Assembly: GCA_947588875.1 (NCBI GenBank)
Contig: CANPZK010000008.1
Span: forward strand, 1 to 33,664
Length of the DNA stretch: 33,664 nt
DNA from: an uncultured Clostridia bacterium
GTDB taxonomy: Bacteria; Bacillota; Clostridia; Oscillospirales; Acutalibacteraceae
Direction of reading: 5' to 3'
Part shown: one piece after another, positions 9,204-18,148 of the stretch
Layout of the letters: each line of letters opens with the position of its first letter
Position numbering within the stretch: position 1 is the first letter of the stretch
Translations under genes and position numbers: made by a program
The notes under the pieces: generated by a model
Told to the model about the DNA's origin: nothing
Databases searched by the model: none
The model's input: the letters and a program-made list of their open reading frames with translations, nothing else

Positions 9204-10214
9204 TCAGCCCTTTTCTATCGACATAGTGGCGCAGGCGTTCAGCGACAAATCGGCAATATTTCCGCTTAAATATTCATAATAGCCCTGAGAGCCGACCATG
9301 GCGGCGTTGTCCCCGCACAGGCTCATATCCGGCATAAACAGCCTTATCCCCCTCTTGGCGCAGCCCTTTTGCATCTCCCGGCGCAGCAGGGAATTTGCCG
9401 AAACGCCTCCCGCGGTAACTATCGTGCCGGCTTTTAATTCCGCCGCCGCCCGAAAGACGTTATCCGTCAGGCTGTCCACCACCGCGCGTCTGAACGACGC
9501 GGAGAGGTCCTCGACCGGCAGAGTCTCGCCCCTTTGCTGTGAGTTATGTATGAGATTTATGACCGCCGTCTTTAAGCCGCTGAAGCTGAAATCATACGGC
9601 GCGTCGCGAACCACCGGGTGCGGGAGCTTAAACGCTCTTTCGTCGCCCCGCTCGGCTATTTTGTCGAGATGTATCCCGCCGGGGTACGGCATTCCCATAG
9701 TTCTCGCCGCCTTATCAAACGCCTCTCCCGCCGCGTCGTCGCGCGTTTTTCCTATTATCCTCATTTTAGTATAGTCCTCGACCATAACTATATGGCTGTG
9801 TCCTCCGCTTACCACAAGGCATAAAAACGGCGGCTCCAGCTCGCTGTGGCTCAGATAATTCGAGGCGATATGCGAGCGCAGATGATGAACCGGAACCACC
9901 GGTATGCCCGTCGCCAGCGACAGCCCCTTTGCGTAATTCACGCCCACGAGCAGCGCCCCGATAAGTCCCGGCGCATATGTAACGGCTATCGCGCCTATAT
10001 CCTTATAGCCGCAGCCCGCCTTTTCCATAGCCTCGTCAACCACGCCCACTATCGACTCGCAGTGGCGGCGCGAGGCTATCTCCGGCACAACTCCTCCGTA
10101 CAGCTTGTGCTCCTCGACCTGCGACGCTACCACCGAGGATATTATATTTCTGCCGTCCTCAACGACCGCCGCCGCTGTTTCGTCGCAGGAGCTTTCTATT
10201 GCAAGAATTTTCAT
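9204..10214 (-). CDS. tsaD: tRNA N6-adenosine threonylcarbamoyltransferase TsaD
   Basis: 336 aa: MKILAIESSCDETAAAVVEDGR, VVPEIASRRH, VVSGGHSHIV, FSFSGLKTAV, AGGVSANSLLR. Confidence 0.96.
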   Translation of the reverse strand: MKILAIESSCDETAAAVVEDGRNIISSVVASQVEEHKLYGGVVPEIASRRHCESIVGVVDEAMEKAGCGYKDIGAIAVTYAPGLIGALLVGVNYAKGLSLATGIPVVPVHHLRSHIASNYLSHSELEPPFLCLVVSGGHSHIVMVEDYTKMRIIGKTRDDAAGEAFDKAARTMGMPYPGGIHLDKIAERGDERAFKLPHPVVRDAPYDFSFSGLKTAVINLIHNSQQRGETLPVEDLSASFRRAVVDSLTDNVFRAAAELKAGTIVTAGGVSANSLLRREMQKGCAKRGIRLFMPDMSLCGDNAAMVGSQGYYEYLSGNIADLSLNACATMSIEKG

Positions 10215-10223
10215 ATTACTTTA

Positions 10224-10682
10224 TCACCCTTTAAAATAGCGCGTCATTATCAGCCCGTCCTCCTTGGGGCTTGAGTAAAAGCCCCTGCGCAGTCCCACGC
10301 GCTCAAATCCGTATTTTTCATACAAGCCTACGGCGCTTTTATTCGAGGGTCTGACCTCCAGAGATATAAAGCTCATTCCCAGCTCTTTTGCTGTTTTTAC
10401 GGCTTGCTCCACAAGTTTAGAGCCTATTCCTCTGTTCCTGTATTCGGGCAGGACTCCCAGATTGTTTACATAGCATTCGTCCGCCGCGCAGTACGCTCCT
10501 ATATATCCTACCGTTTTCCCGCCGCAAAGCGCGGCAAAAAAATGCGCCGTTTCGCTTTCAAGCGCTTCCTCTATGGCGCGCTCGCTCCACGGCTCGGAGA
10601 AGCACCGCCTTTCGATTTCCGCCGCTCCGCTTATATTCGTTTTGTCCATTCTCTGTATTTGTATTTGTGTCCGCGTCTGCAT
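10224..10682 (-). CDS. rimI: Ribosomal protein bS18 alanine N-acetyltransferase (GNAT family)
   Basis: 152 aa: LGVLPEYRNRGIGSKLVEQAVKTAKELGMSFISLEVRPSNKSAVGLYEKYGFERVGLRRGFY. Adjacent to tsaD. Confidence 0.88.
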   Translation of the reverse strand: MQTRTQIQIQRMDKTNISGAAEIERRCFSEPWSERAIEEALESETAHFFAALCGGKTVGYIGAYCAADECYVNNLGVLPEYRNRGIGSKLVEQAVKTAKELGMSFISLEVRPSNKSAVGLYEKYGFERVGLRRGFYSSPKEDGLIMTRYFKG

Positions 10683-10689
10683 ATTTATT

Positions 10690-11133
10690 TTACCGCTCGT
10701 TATTTTCCTTGATAAACTCCGCCAAATGCTCGGTCGAGAGCTTTATCGCCTTGCAGCATTTGTCGTAGGTTTCCTGATTGCCGCCGTAGGGGTCGAGTAT
10801 ATCCATCACATATATTTTATTTTTCGGCACTCCGAGGTTCATAAGCATTTCGGCGTGGTCCATGGTCATAGCCGCGAAGAGGTCCACCCTGCTCATATCG
10901 AGCGAGCGCACGCTCCTGCTTCTGTGCCCGGAAATATCTATTCCGAGCTTTTTAAGCGCGTTCACCGCCTCCGCCGTCGCCGGTCTGCCCTCCGCTCCGA
11001 CCGCGACGCCCGCGCTCTCGGACGTGCAGTCGAGGTTATTTTCCTCCGCTGTGCGCTGAAAGACAGCCTGTGCCATCGGGCTTCGGCAGGTATTTCCCGT
11101 GCATACAAAGAGCACGTTTTTTATTTTTTCCAT
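10690..11133 (-). CDS. Low-molecular-weight protein phosphatase (tyrosine/arginine phosphatase family)
   Basis: 147 aa: VLFVCTGNTCRSPMAQAVF (CX5R P-loop) and MDILDPYGG (DP motif). Confidence 0.9.
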   Translation of the reverse strand: MEKIKNVLFVCTGNTCRSPMAQAVFQRTAEENNLDCTSESAGVAVGAEGRPATAEAVNALKKLGIDISGHRSRSVRSLDMSRVDLFAAMTMDHAEMLMNLGVPKNKIYVMDILDPYGGNQETYDKCCKAIKLSTEHLAEFIKENNER

Positions 11134-11235
11134 TTTATACTTCCTTCCGTCTTTGGATATATGACCGTATAGCGCGCGAGCATTGAGGCTTGAGTGGCTC
11201 TGCCCGCTCGGGCGGCTGTTTTCTGCGGGAGGATA

Positions 11236-11372
11236 CGGGCGGCGACCCGCAAATTTCCGCTGCGCGGAAATTTGCGGGAAAACGCGGCGGGCCCGGCTTT
11301 TTGCGGCGGGGCTGGGTCCCTGCCCCCCGCCGCGTTTTCCCCGCGCGGCTGCGCCGCGCCGGTCGCCGCCCG
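11236..11372. repeat. Cloverleaf palindromic repeat, copy A
   Basis: Outer stem CGGGCGGCGACC (11236-11247)/GGTCGCCGCCCG (11361-11372). Hairpin 1 CGCAAATTTCCGC-tgc-GCGGAAATTTGCG (11248-11276). Central stem AAAACGCGGCGG (11279-11290)/CCGCCGCGTTTT (11327-11338). Hairpin 2 GCGCGGC-tgc-GCCGCGC (11343-11359). Confidence 0.93.
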
Positions 11373-11452
11373 AAACCGCAGCTCCCGCTCAAAGCCGTCG
11401 GGACGTTCACCCTGCCTCCACGCAATGCCGCCCCCTGTCGCGTGAAACGCCC

Positions 11453-14032
11453 TCAGTGAGCGTCGTACCAGGTATCGCCGATAGACGCGTCGGCAATAAG
11501 CGGCACCTTAAGCTCGACGGCGCTCTCCATCTCCTCGCGGAGTATCATCGCCGCGCGCACGGCCTCCTCCTTCGGAGCCTCGACAATCAGCTCGTCGTGT
11601 ACCTGCAATATCAGGCGTGAGCGCATATTTTCTCTTTTTAACCTCTCGTCAACCCTTATCATGGCTATCTTGATTATATCGGCGGCGGTTCCCTGGATAG
11701 GCATATTTCTCGCGACCCTCTCGCCGAAGGAGCGCATATTGAAGTTGGTGGATTTAAGCTCCGGCAGATAACGCCTGCGGTTGAACAGAGTGCTGACGTA
11801 GCCTCGGCTCTTAGCCTCGTCCACCACGCGGTCCATATACTCCGCAACCCCGCTGTAATGAGCCAAATACGACTTTATATAGCTGTCGGCTTCCTTTCTC
11901 GTCACGCCTATATCCTTTGAAAGCGAAAACGCGCCGATGCCGTAAACTATTCCGAAGTTTACAGCCTTTGCCCTGCTCCTCATCTGAGGAGTTACCATCT
12001 CGAGCGGCATATTGAACACCTGCGAGGCGGTTATAGCGTGTATATCCTCATTATTTGTAAAAGCCTCTATCATATTCTTGTCTCCGGCGACGGACGCGAG
12101 AACCCGCAGCTCTATCTGCGAATAGTCGGCGTCGACCAGCACGCAGCCCTCTCCGGCGACAAAAAATCTTCTCATCTGCCTTCCCTGCTCCGTCCTGACC
12201 GGTATATTTTGCAGGTTCGGCTCCGTCGAGCTTATCCTTCCCGTTCTCGTTTCGGTCTGATTAAAGCTGCTGTGTATCCTCCCGTCGTCGCCTATGACCT
12301 TGAGAAGTCCGTCGCAGTATGTGGACTTCAGCTTTGCAAGGGCGCGGTAGCTCAATATTTTATCTATGCACGGGTGATACGGGCGAAGTCCGTCGAGCAC
12401 ATCAGCGCTCGTCGAATACCCGGTCTTTGTCTTTTTGCCCATAGGAAGTCCGAGCTTTTCAAACAGAGCTGTCCCGAGCTGCTTGGGCGAATTGATGTTG
12501 AATATATACCCCACGTCGTCGTATATCGAGTTTTGCAGCTCGTCCACCGTCTTTTCAAGCGACAAGCCGTATTCCTCTATGCCGCCTTTATCGACCGCAA
12601 AGCCGCAGCGCTCCATCTTTGCGAGCACGCGCGCAAGCGGTATCTCTATATCATAGAGCAAAGCCTCCTGAGCGTTCGCCCTTATTTTTTCGAGCAACAC
12701 GCGGCTGAGCTCGAGTATTTCCGCCGCTTTAAGCGCAAGCTCGCCGCCGTCCGCTTGCGGAATGGCGACGCCGTACTCGCTCATCAGTCTTTCGCAGTCA
12801 TAAGAGCTTGCCGAGGGATTTAAAAGATATGCGGCGAGCGAAGCGTCAAACGCGGGATTTTTTATTTCCGCTCCCAGCTCCTCCGAGTATTTGAACAGCG
12901 GCTTGAGCGAATCCGAGAAAACAGGCGCGCCCGACTCAAAAAGAGCCTTGAAGAATTCCCCGTCGGCGCTGCCGTCGAGCGTTATTACCCGCAAATCGTC
13001 GAGGGCTATCGCGGCGCTCTTGCTCTCAATATCATAGGCGACCGCCGCAGATTTTGCCTGCGCTGCGAGCCTTACAGCCTCCTCCGGCGTTCCTGCCTGC
13101 GCTTTATACGACCGCGCTTCGCCCGAGTCGCCGTGCGCGCTCTGCGCCGCCGCGTCAAGCCCGAGCTTTTTTATTATGGAGAACATCTCTAACCTCGCGA
13201 GCATTGCCGCCGCCTCGCTCCTGTCGCCGTCCGTCAAAATATAGCTGTTTATATCCGTGTCTATCGGGGCGTTCCTCACTATCTCGCCGAGCATAAGGCT
13301 TAAATACGCGTTGTCGCGGTCGTCGGTCAGCTTTTTGCGCATCGCCGGCTTTATGTCCTCGCTGTCGATATTTTCATATACTCCGTCAAGGCTGCCGAAC
13401 CTTCTTATCAGCTCGCCCGCTCCCTTTTCACCTATTCCCTTTACTCCCGGGATATTGTCGGAGGAATCGCCCTGTATCGCCTTTATGTCGATAAGCTGAC
13501 GCGGCGAAACGCCGTAGTCCTCCATTATCCTCGCCTCGTCATAAATCCTTACGTCCGGTCTGCCCATCTTCGTCGCGGCGAGCCTTACCGTCACGCTTGG
13601 CGACACAAGCTGGAGACTGTCGCGGTCGCCCGTGGCTATGACGCACTCGTTGCCCGTATCCTCACACGCCTTTGCGAGCGTTCCGAGAATATCGTCCGCC
13701 TCAAAGCCCTCGCACTCGATTATTTTTATTCCGAGCTTGGTCAAAAGCTCCTTTATTACCGGCACCTGAGAGGCAAGCTCGGCCGGCATGGGCTTGCGCT
13801 GCGCCTTGTAGCCGTCATATTTCTTATGCCTGAACGTGGGCGCCTTTAAATCAAACGCCGCCGCTATCGCGTCCGGAGCGACGTCCTCCTTAATTTTCAG
13901 CAGCATCGTCATAAAGCCGTAGACGGCGTTTGTATAAGCGCCGTCCTTTGTCGTTAAGAGCTTTATGCCATAAAACGCCCTGTTTAATATGCTGTTTCCG
14001 TCAAGCGCCAATAGCTTCATAATTATCCTCAC
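11453..14032 (-). CDS. polA: DNA polymerase I
   Basis: 859 aa: N-terminal FLAP-type 5' nuclease (QGDSSDNIPGVKGIGEKGA), then DADYSQIELRVLASVAGD, RSRAKAVNFGIVYGIGAFSLS, LQVHDELIVEAP. The start may be internal at 14020 (MKLLALDGNS). Confidence 0.96.
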   Translation of the reverse strand: MRIIMKLLALDGNSILNRAFYGIKLLTTKDGAYTNAVYGFMTMLLKIKEDVAPDAIAAAFDLKAPTFRHKKYDGYKAQRKPMPAELASQVPVIKELLTKLGIKIIECEGFEADDILGTLAKACEDTGNECVIATGDRDSLQLVSPSVTVRLAATKMGRPDVRIYDEARIMEDYGVSPRQLIDIKAIQGDSSDNIPGVKGIGEKGAGELIRRFGSLDGVYENIDSEDIKPAMRKKLTDDRDNAYLSLMLGEIVRNAPIDTDINSYILTDGDRSEAAAMLARLEMFSIIKKLGLDAAAQSAHGDSGEARSYKAQAGTPEEAVRLAAQAKSAAVAYDIESKSAAIALDDLRVITLDGSADGEFFKALFESGAPVFSDSLKPLFKYSEELGAEIKNPAFDASLAAYLLNPSASSYDCERLMSEYGVAIPQADGGELALKAAEILELSRVLLEKIRANAQEALLYDIEIPLARVLAKMERCGFAVDKGGIEEYGLSLEKTVDELQNSIYDDVGYIFNINSPKQLGTALFEKLGLPMGKKTKTGYSTSADVLDGLRPYHPCIDKILSYRALAKLKSTYCDGLLKVIGDDGRIHSSFNQTETRTGRISSTEPNLQNIPVRTEQGRQMRRFFVAGEGCVLVDADYSQIELRVLASVAGDKNMIEAFTNNEDIHAITASQVFNMPLEMVTPQMRSRAKAVNFGIVYGIGAFSLSKDIGVTRKEADSYIKSYLAHYSGVAEYMDRVVDEAKSRGYVSTLFNRRRYLPELKSTNFNMRSFGERVARNMPIQGTAADIIKIAMIRVDERLKRENMRSRLILQVHDELIVEAPKEEAVRAAMILREEMESAVELKVPLIADASIGDTWYDAH

Positions 14033-15219
14033 ATTTCTCTGTCAAGCAGCGTAGACGCGCTGACTATCTCGTTGTCCTTCAGATAAACCCTCGCGACCCT
14101 TTTACCGACTATGCAGGTCACCTCGTAGTTTATCGTTCCTATCCACCGCGCTATATCGTCCGCGCTCGGCGCTCCCTCGGCTCTGCCGAACACGGTCGCC
14201 GCGTCGCCTATCGCTACGCCGTCTATATCCGATATATCGACCATCGTCTGGTCCATACATATTCTGCCCTTAATTTTCGCTTTTTTTCCTTTTAAAAGAA
14301 CATATCCGTCCCTTGCTATCGAGCGGACATATCCGTCCGCATATCCGACCGGCAGGGTCGCGAGCGCGACGGCTCCGTCGGCCGTATATGTTCTGCCGTA
14401 GCTCACCGTCATGCCCCTGCTTATTTTTTTCGTGTGCGACACGGCGGATTTAAGCTCCATGACCGGAACAAGGTCGAGCGGTTTTTTCACCTTGGCGGAC
14501 GGCGCAAGGCCGTATAATATTATTCCCGCTCTGACCATATCGAGGTGCGTTTCCGGATAATCCTCTATCGCCCCGCTGTTTGCGCAGTGGCGTATTTTGA
14601 ATTTTATCCCGCTCTCCTCAAGCCTGTTTACCGTATACATAAAATTATCAAACTGCGATTTTGTAAATTCCTCGCCGTCGCCGCCCTCGTCGGCTACGGC
14701 AAAGTGCGTGAACACTCCCTCCGGTTCAAACGACGGCATTGAGCATATTTTTACTCCGTCCTTTACCGCCTCGTCGTCGCCCTCCTGCGACTGGCAGAGA
14801 AGCCCTATTCTGCTCATTCCCGTGTCGAGCTTTAAGTGTATTTTAATTTTAACTCCCGCCCTTTGGGCGCAGTCGTTGAGCCTTTCGGCGTATTCAAGCG
14901 AATACACTGTCTGCGAGATGTTATTCTCGCTCAGCGTTTGCGCGCACTCCGTCGGCGTGTACCCGAGGATTAGTATGGGCTTTGTTATTCCGGCGCGGCG
15001 CAGCTGCATCGCCTCCTCGATATTAGAAACGGCGAACCAATCCGCCCCGAGCTTTTGGTACGCCTGCGACAGCATGACCGCGCCGTGGCCGTATCCGTCA
15101 GCCTTGACTACGCAGCACAGCATGGTATTTTTATCGACTCTATTTCTTATTTCTTTATAATTATGTATCGCGGCGTCGATATCTATTTCCGCCCACGTTC
15201 TCTTTACAAATTCAGTCAT
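14029..15219 (-). CDS. alr: Alanine racemase
   Basis: 396 aa: RTWAEIDIDAAIHNYKEIR, CVVKADGYGHG (PLP lysine), HLKLDTGMSRIG, RICMDQTMVDISD. Confidence 0.96.
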   Translation of the reverse strand: MTEFVKRTWAEIDIDAAIHNYKEIRNRVDKNTMLCCVVKADGYGHGAVMLSQAYQKLGADWFAVSNIEEAMQLRRAGITKPILILGYTPTECAQTLSENNISQTVYSLEYAERLNDCAQRAGVKIKIHLKLDTGMSRIGLLCQSQEGDDEAVKDGVKICSMPSFEPEGVFTHFAVADEGGDGEEFTKSQFDNFMYTVNRLEESGIKFKIRHCANSGAIEDYPETHLDMVRAGIILYGLAPSAKVKKPLDLVPVMELKSAVSHTKKISRGMTVSYGRTYTADGAVALATLPVGYADGYVRSIARDGYVLLKGKKAKIKGRICMDQTMVDISDIDGVAIGDAATVFGRAEGAPSADDIARWIGTINYEVTCIVGKRVARVYLKDNEIVSASTLLDREM

Positions 15220-15395
15220 ATTTCCTCTCCGCTTGCTTTCGGCGCGGAATCAAAAGCACCCTGCGCGCCGTTTTGATTATTTTTATTATATTACCATTGG
15301 CTTTGAAGGTCAAGGATTATCGGAGCAGGGGCTTGCGGCTCGTTTTCGGTTGGGCTGTCGCCTTGCTCGCCCGCGGTGCGGTGCGGGCGGGGAGC

Positions 15396-15567
15396 TTCGG
15401 GCGGCGACCGTTCCGCGCCTCCGGCGCGGAACCGAAAAACGCGGCGGCGGGGGTCGGTTCAGCTCACCTTTGGGGCGCGTTTCGGCTTTTGGGGCGCGCT
15501 CCGCTGGAGCCCCCTGCCCCCGCCGCGTTTTTCCGCGCGGCTGCCGCCGCGCGGGTCGCCGCCCGAA
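15396..15567. repeat. Cloverleaf palindromic repeat, copy B
   Basis: Outer stem TTCGGGCGGCGACC (15396-15409)/GGTCGCCGCCCGAA (15554-15567). Hairpin 1 GTTCCGCGCC-tcc-GGCGCGGAAC (15410-15432). Central stem AAAAACGCGGCGG (15435-15447)/CCGCCGCGTTTTT (15520-15532). Hairpin 2 CGCGCGGC-tgcc-GCCGCGCG (15534-15553). Further outer pair GGCTGTCG (15353-15360)/CGACAGCC (15605-15612). Confidence 0.93.
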
Positions 15568-15688
15568 AACCACGTCTCCGGCACAAAGTCAAACCGAGCC
15601 GCCGCGACAGCCGAAAGCTCCGCCCAAACCTCCTGTTCCAAGCGGTTTCCTTATATGTTCAATTTTAAATATATCAGACAAAAAGCTA

Positions 15689-15717
15689 TTGCCTGCCCTC
15701 AAATTTTATAGTATAAT
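15689..15717 (+). promoter_or_regulatory. Sigma-A-type promoter for the dockerin gene pair
   Basis: TTGCCT (15689-15694), 17 nt, TATAAT (15712-15717). Confidence 0.65.
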
Positions 15718-15727
15718 TTTTTTAAGC

Positions 15728-15806
15728 CTGCGGGAACAGCCGAAAGCGATAAGGCTCTTATCGAATAAGGCTGACTCTACACGCCCGCAGACACTTTGAA
15801 AAAGTG
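15728..15806 (+). promoter_or_regulatory. Structured 5' leader upstream of the first dockerin gene
   Basis: Nested helices CTGCGGG (15728-15734)/CCCGCAG (15784-15790), CAGCC (15737-15741)/GGCTG (15769-15773), CGATAAG-gct-CTTATCG (15747-15763). Separate RBS-proximal hairpin CACTTT-gaa-AAAGTG (15792-15806). Confidence 0.5.
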
Positions 15807-15819
15807 AGGTAAAACAAAA

Positions 15820-16560
15820 ATGAAGCTAAAACGATTGATCTCTGCCGCAATGGCGGCGGCGCTCGGCTGCACCTGTATTCTTTCGGCGGCGGCAGCCGGC
15901 AATTACGAGGGTCGTCCCTCGTACTCGAAAATCCTGAACCTGAAAAGCGGACAAACGGTCACAACCAACATCTACGTCAAAACGGAAACGCCAAAGCCGA
16001 CAAAAATCGCGGGCGTTCAAGTCAACCTCGTGCGCGACGTAAACGCCCTTGATTACAGCGCGCGTGTCAAGGGCATACCGGAGGACGAGCTTTCCTCGGA
16101 GCTTTGCCCGAACTTCCCCGGAATGTTGATAAATCTTCACCCGGAATTAAATCCCGACCATTCTATGTTCAGCCTGATGCTCTCGCCGGACAATAGGTTT
16201 GATTTTTCCAGTCGCACCCTGTTCGCAAGCGTTGAATTTGACGTAAAGAAAAGCGGAGCGACGAACCTCAACGCATATATAGTTTCCTACCCGGAGGACT
16301 CCGACGGTTTCCCGAGTATGCTCCAATACGCCAAGATAGAGCAGGAAATTTTAATCAACGGCTACAAGCTCGGCGACGTCACCGAGGACAACGCTGTCTC
16401 TATCGCCGACGCAATATTGGTTCAAAAGCATATAGTCGGCATAAGCACCTTCGACAGTCTTGAGGAGACCCTCGCGGACGTCGACGGAAACGGCTCGATC
16501 ACTATTGCCGACGCGATAGCCATACAAAAAAATATAGTCGGTCTTTTAAATTTATTATAA
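15820..16560 (+). CDS. Secreted small protein with C-terminal type I dockerin-like module
   Basis: 246 aa. Signal peptide MKLKRLISAAMAAALGCTCILSAAAAG. C-terminal duplicated Ca-binding repeats GDVTEDNAVSIADAILVQKHIVG ... ADVDGNGSITIADAIAIQKNIVG. Confidence 0.85.
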   Translation: MKLKRLISAAMAAALGCTCILSAAAAGNYEGRPSYSKILNLKSGQTVTTNIYVKTETPKPTKIAGVQVNLVRDVNALDYSARVKGIPEDELSSELCPNFPGMLINLHPELNPDHSMFSLMLSPDNRFDFSSRTLFASVEFDVKKSGATNLNAYIVSYPEDSDGFPSMLQYAKIEQEILINGYKLGDVTEDNAVSIADAILVQKHIVGISTFDSLEETLADVDGNGSITIADAIAIQKNIVGLLNLL

Positions 16561-16576
16561 ATCAGGTGATGCTATT

Positions 16577-17320
16577 ATGAAAAAAAGATTAAAAATGATT
16601 TCGGCAGTCCTTACGGCGGCAATGGCGGTTTCATCGTTCGCCTTTTCGGCGGCGGCAGCCGTTCCGGGGGAAGCGCCGTCAGTAGGCAGCGACCCGAGGA
16701 GCCTTGAAAGGAGCCTGACGGTTACGCTCGACGAGGGAGATGTTCTTGATTTCAGCACCCTGCTTGATTACGACGACGCGCCGGTATGCTCGTTCCAGGT
16801 TGAATTCTATGCGGACGCGGCGGATCTGGAGTTTGTCGGAGATACCGAATTTCCGAGCTTTGAGAGCGTGGACTACCACCAAGCGACTGAGGACGGCAGA
16901 CTTACCCTGAGAGCCTCAAAGCTCACGGCTCTGGACACCATCAACCTGTCAAACAATCCCACGCTGACCACGGCAAAATTCAGAGCGCTCAGGGATTGCA
17001 CAACGACGATAGATTATCTTGTAAAAAGCATTTATGTCACGGTTAAACTGGACGAAAACATAGAGGACATTTCATCGGTGCTCGATTATGTCGCTCTGAG
17101 CGACCGCTTTAAAATAAACGGTCACGGCATAGGCGACGTCAACGGCGACAACGCCGTCACGATTTCCGACGCAATATCAGTTCAAAAGCATATCGTAAGC
17201 ATTCTCAAATTAAGCGGCTCGGAGTTCACCCTTGCGGACGCCGACCGAAACGGCAATATAACGATCTCCGACGCGATACAGATACAAAAATCCATTGTCG
17301 GAATAGCCGACCTCTATTAA
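16577..17320 (+). CDS. Secreted small protein with C-terminal type I dockerin-like module (partner or paralogue)
   Basis: 247 aa. Signal peptide. C-terminus GDVNGDNAVTISDAISVQKHIVS ... ADADRNGNITISDAIQIQKSIVG. Confidence 0.85.
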   Translation: MKKRLKMISAVLTAAMAVSSFAFSAAAAVPGEAPSVGSDPRSLERSLTVTLDEGDVLDFSTLLDYDDAPVCSFQVEFYADAADLEFVGDTEFPSFESVDYHQATEDGRLTLRASKLTALDTINLSNNPTLTTAKFRALRDCTTTIDYLVKSIYVTVKLDENIEDISSVLDYVALSDRFKINGHGIGDVNGDNAVTISDAISVQKHIVSILKLSGSEFTLADADRNGNITISDAIQIQKSIVGIADLY

Positions 17321-17343
17321 CGGTCATACATTCAGAGCGATAG

Positions 17344-17380
17344 GAGCCGGGCCCAAAGCGGTCCGGCTCTTTTTTTCTTT
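17344..17380 (+). terminator. Rho-independent terminator after the dockerin genes
   Basis: GAGCCGGGCC-caaagc-GGTCCGGCTC followed by TTTTTTTCTTT. Confidence 0.85.
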
Positions 17381-17398
17381 GCCGGAAACGGGCAAGCT

Positions 17399-17445
17399 AA
17401 AAACAGCGGCTCTACCGAATAATGTCGGTAAAGCCGCTGTTTTAA
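17399..17445. terminator. Terminator, probably for the V-ATPase operon (could be bidirectional)
   Basis: AAAAACAGCGGCTCTACCGA-ataatg-TCGGTAAAGCCGCTGTTTT. Confidence 0.7.
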
Positions 17446-17490
17446 AATCTAAATTTATTCATAGGGAAAAGCCCAATACGCAGTCTATCC

Positions 17491-18126
17491 TCACTCCTGC
17501 TTAGAGGATTTTTGCTTCTTTATGACCTTGAGCCGAGAGAACTCCTCCCTCTCCTTTTCCTCGAGCGCGTCGGTAATAAACTTTACCGCCTCCTCGAATC
17601 TCGGTATCATTATATTCTTCAGGGCGTTTGCGCGCTTTTGCGTCTTCTTTATCGAATCGGCAAGGCGATACACGCTGTTTTCAACCTCGGCAAGCTCCGT
17701 CGTGAAAACCTTTACCTCGTTGAATTTTACATACGCGTCGTCAAGCGGCGAGGTCGTGTCGAAAAGCCCGTAATGAAGCTCCGGCTTTTCATCGCCCCGA
17801 ATGGAAACTATCGGTATCTCAACGCCCATTACGCTCCTGTAAGACAGCTTCAGGCTGTCCTCTATCGGAACGCTCTGCGAGATCTCCGAGCAGAAGCCGG
17901 AGAGTATATTAGCCCTTTGCAGGGAAAAATACGCCTCGCTGTAAGCGTTGTCTATCTTGTTCTGTATTTCGTTCGCCCTGTCTATCAGGGTCATCATCTC
18001 ACGAATGAGAATATTGCGTTTTTTGTCGAGCAGCTCATACCCCATCTTTGCAAGAGCGAGGGTCTTTTTTGTGCTCATTAAATTGCCCTTTGTCGCCGTA
18101 ATCTGTGCAGGCACAATATTCACCAC
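17491..18126 (-). CDS. ntpD: V-type ATP synthase subunit D
   Basis: 211 aa: ITATKGNLMSTKKTLALAKMGYELLDKKRNILIREMM ... NSVYRLADSIKKTQKRANALKNIMIPRFEEAVKFI. Confidence 0.93.
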   Translation of the reverse strand: MVNIVPAQITATKGNLMSTKKTLALAKMGYELLDKKRNILIREMMTLIDRANEIQNKIDNAYSEAYFSLQRANILSGFCSEISQSVPIEDSLKLSYRSVMGVEIPIVSIRGDEKPELHYGLFDTTSPLDDAYVKFNEVKVFTTELAEVENSVYRLADSIKKTQKRANALKNIMIPRFEEAVKFITDALEEKEREEFSRLKVIKKQKSSKQE

Positions 18127-18148
18127 CTTAGCTCAGAATATCAAAGGT

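Noticed and set aside
10573-11172. Antisense ORFs of more than 100 aa (e.g. 10573-11172 +, 12038-12823 +, 17512-18081 +, 30495-31145 -)
   Set aside because: They lie opposite strongly supported genes (rimI/phosphatase, polA, ntpD, UPF0210) with no recognisable domain. They are expected in GC-rich coding DNA.
11135-11459. Several overlapping Arg/Pro/Gly-rich ORFs on both strands
   Set aside because: They lie in cloverleaf copy A. Similar artefactual ORFs appear at copies B, C, D and E, driven by GC-rich palindromes without stop codons.
15728-15806. Specific riboswitch class (c-di-GMP, purine, fluoride, ykkC) for the dockerin leader
   Set aside because: None of the diagnostic core motifs of these classes could be found. 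Only generic nested pairing is supported.
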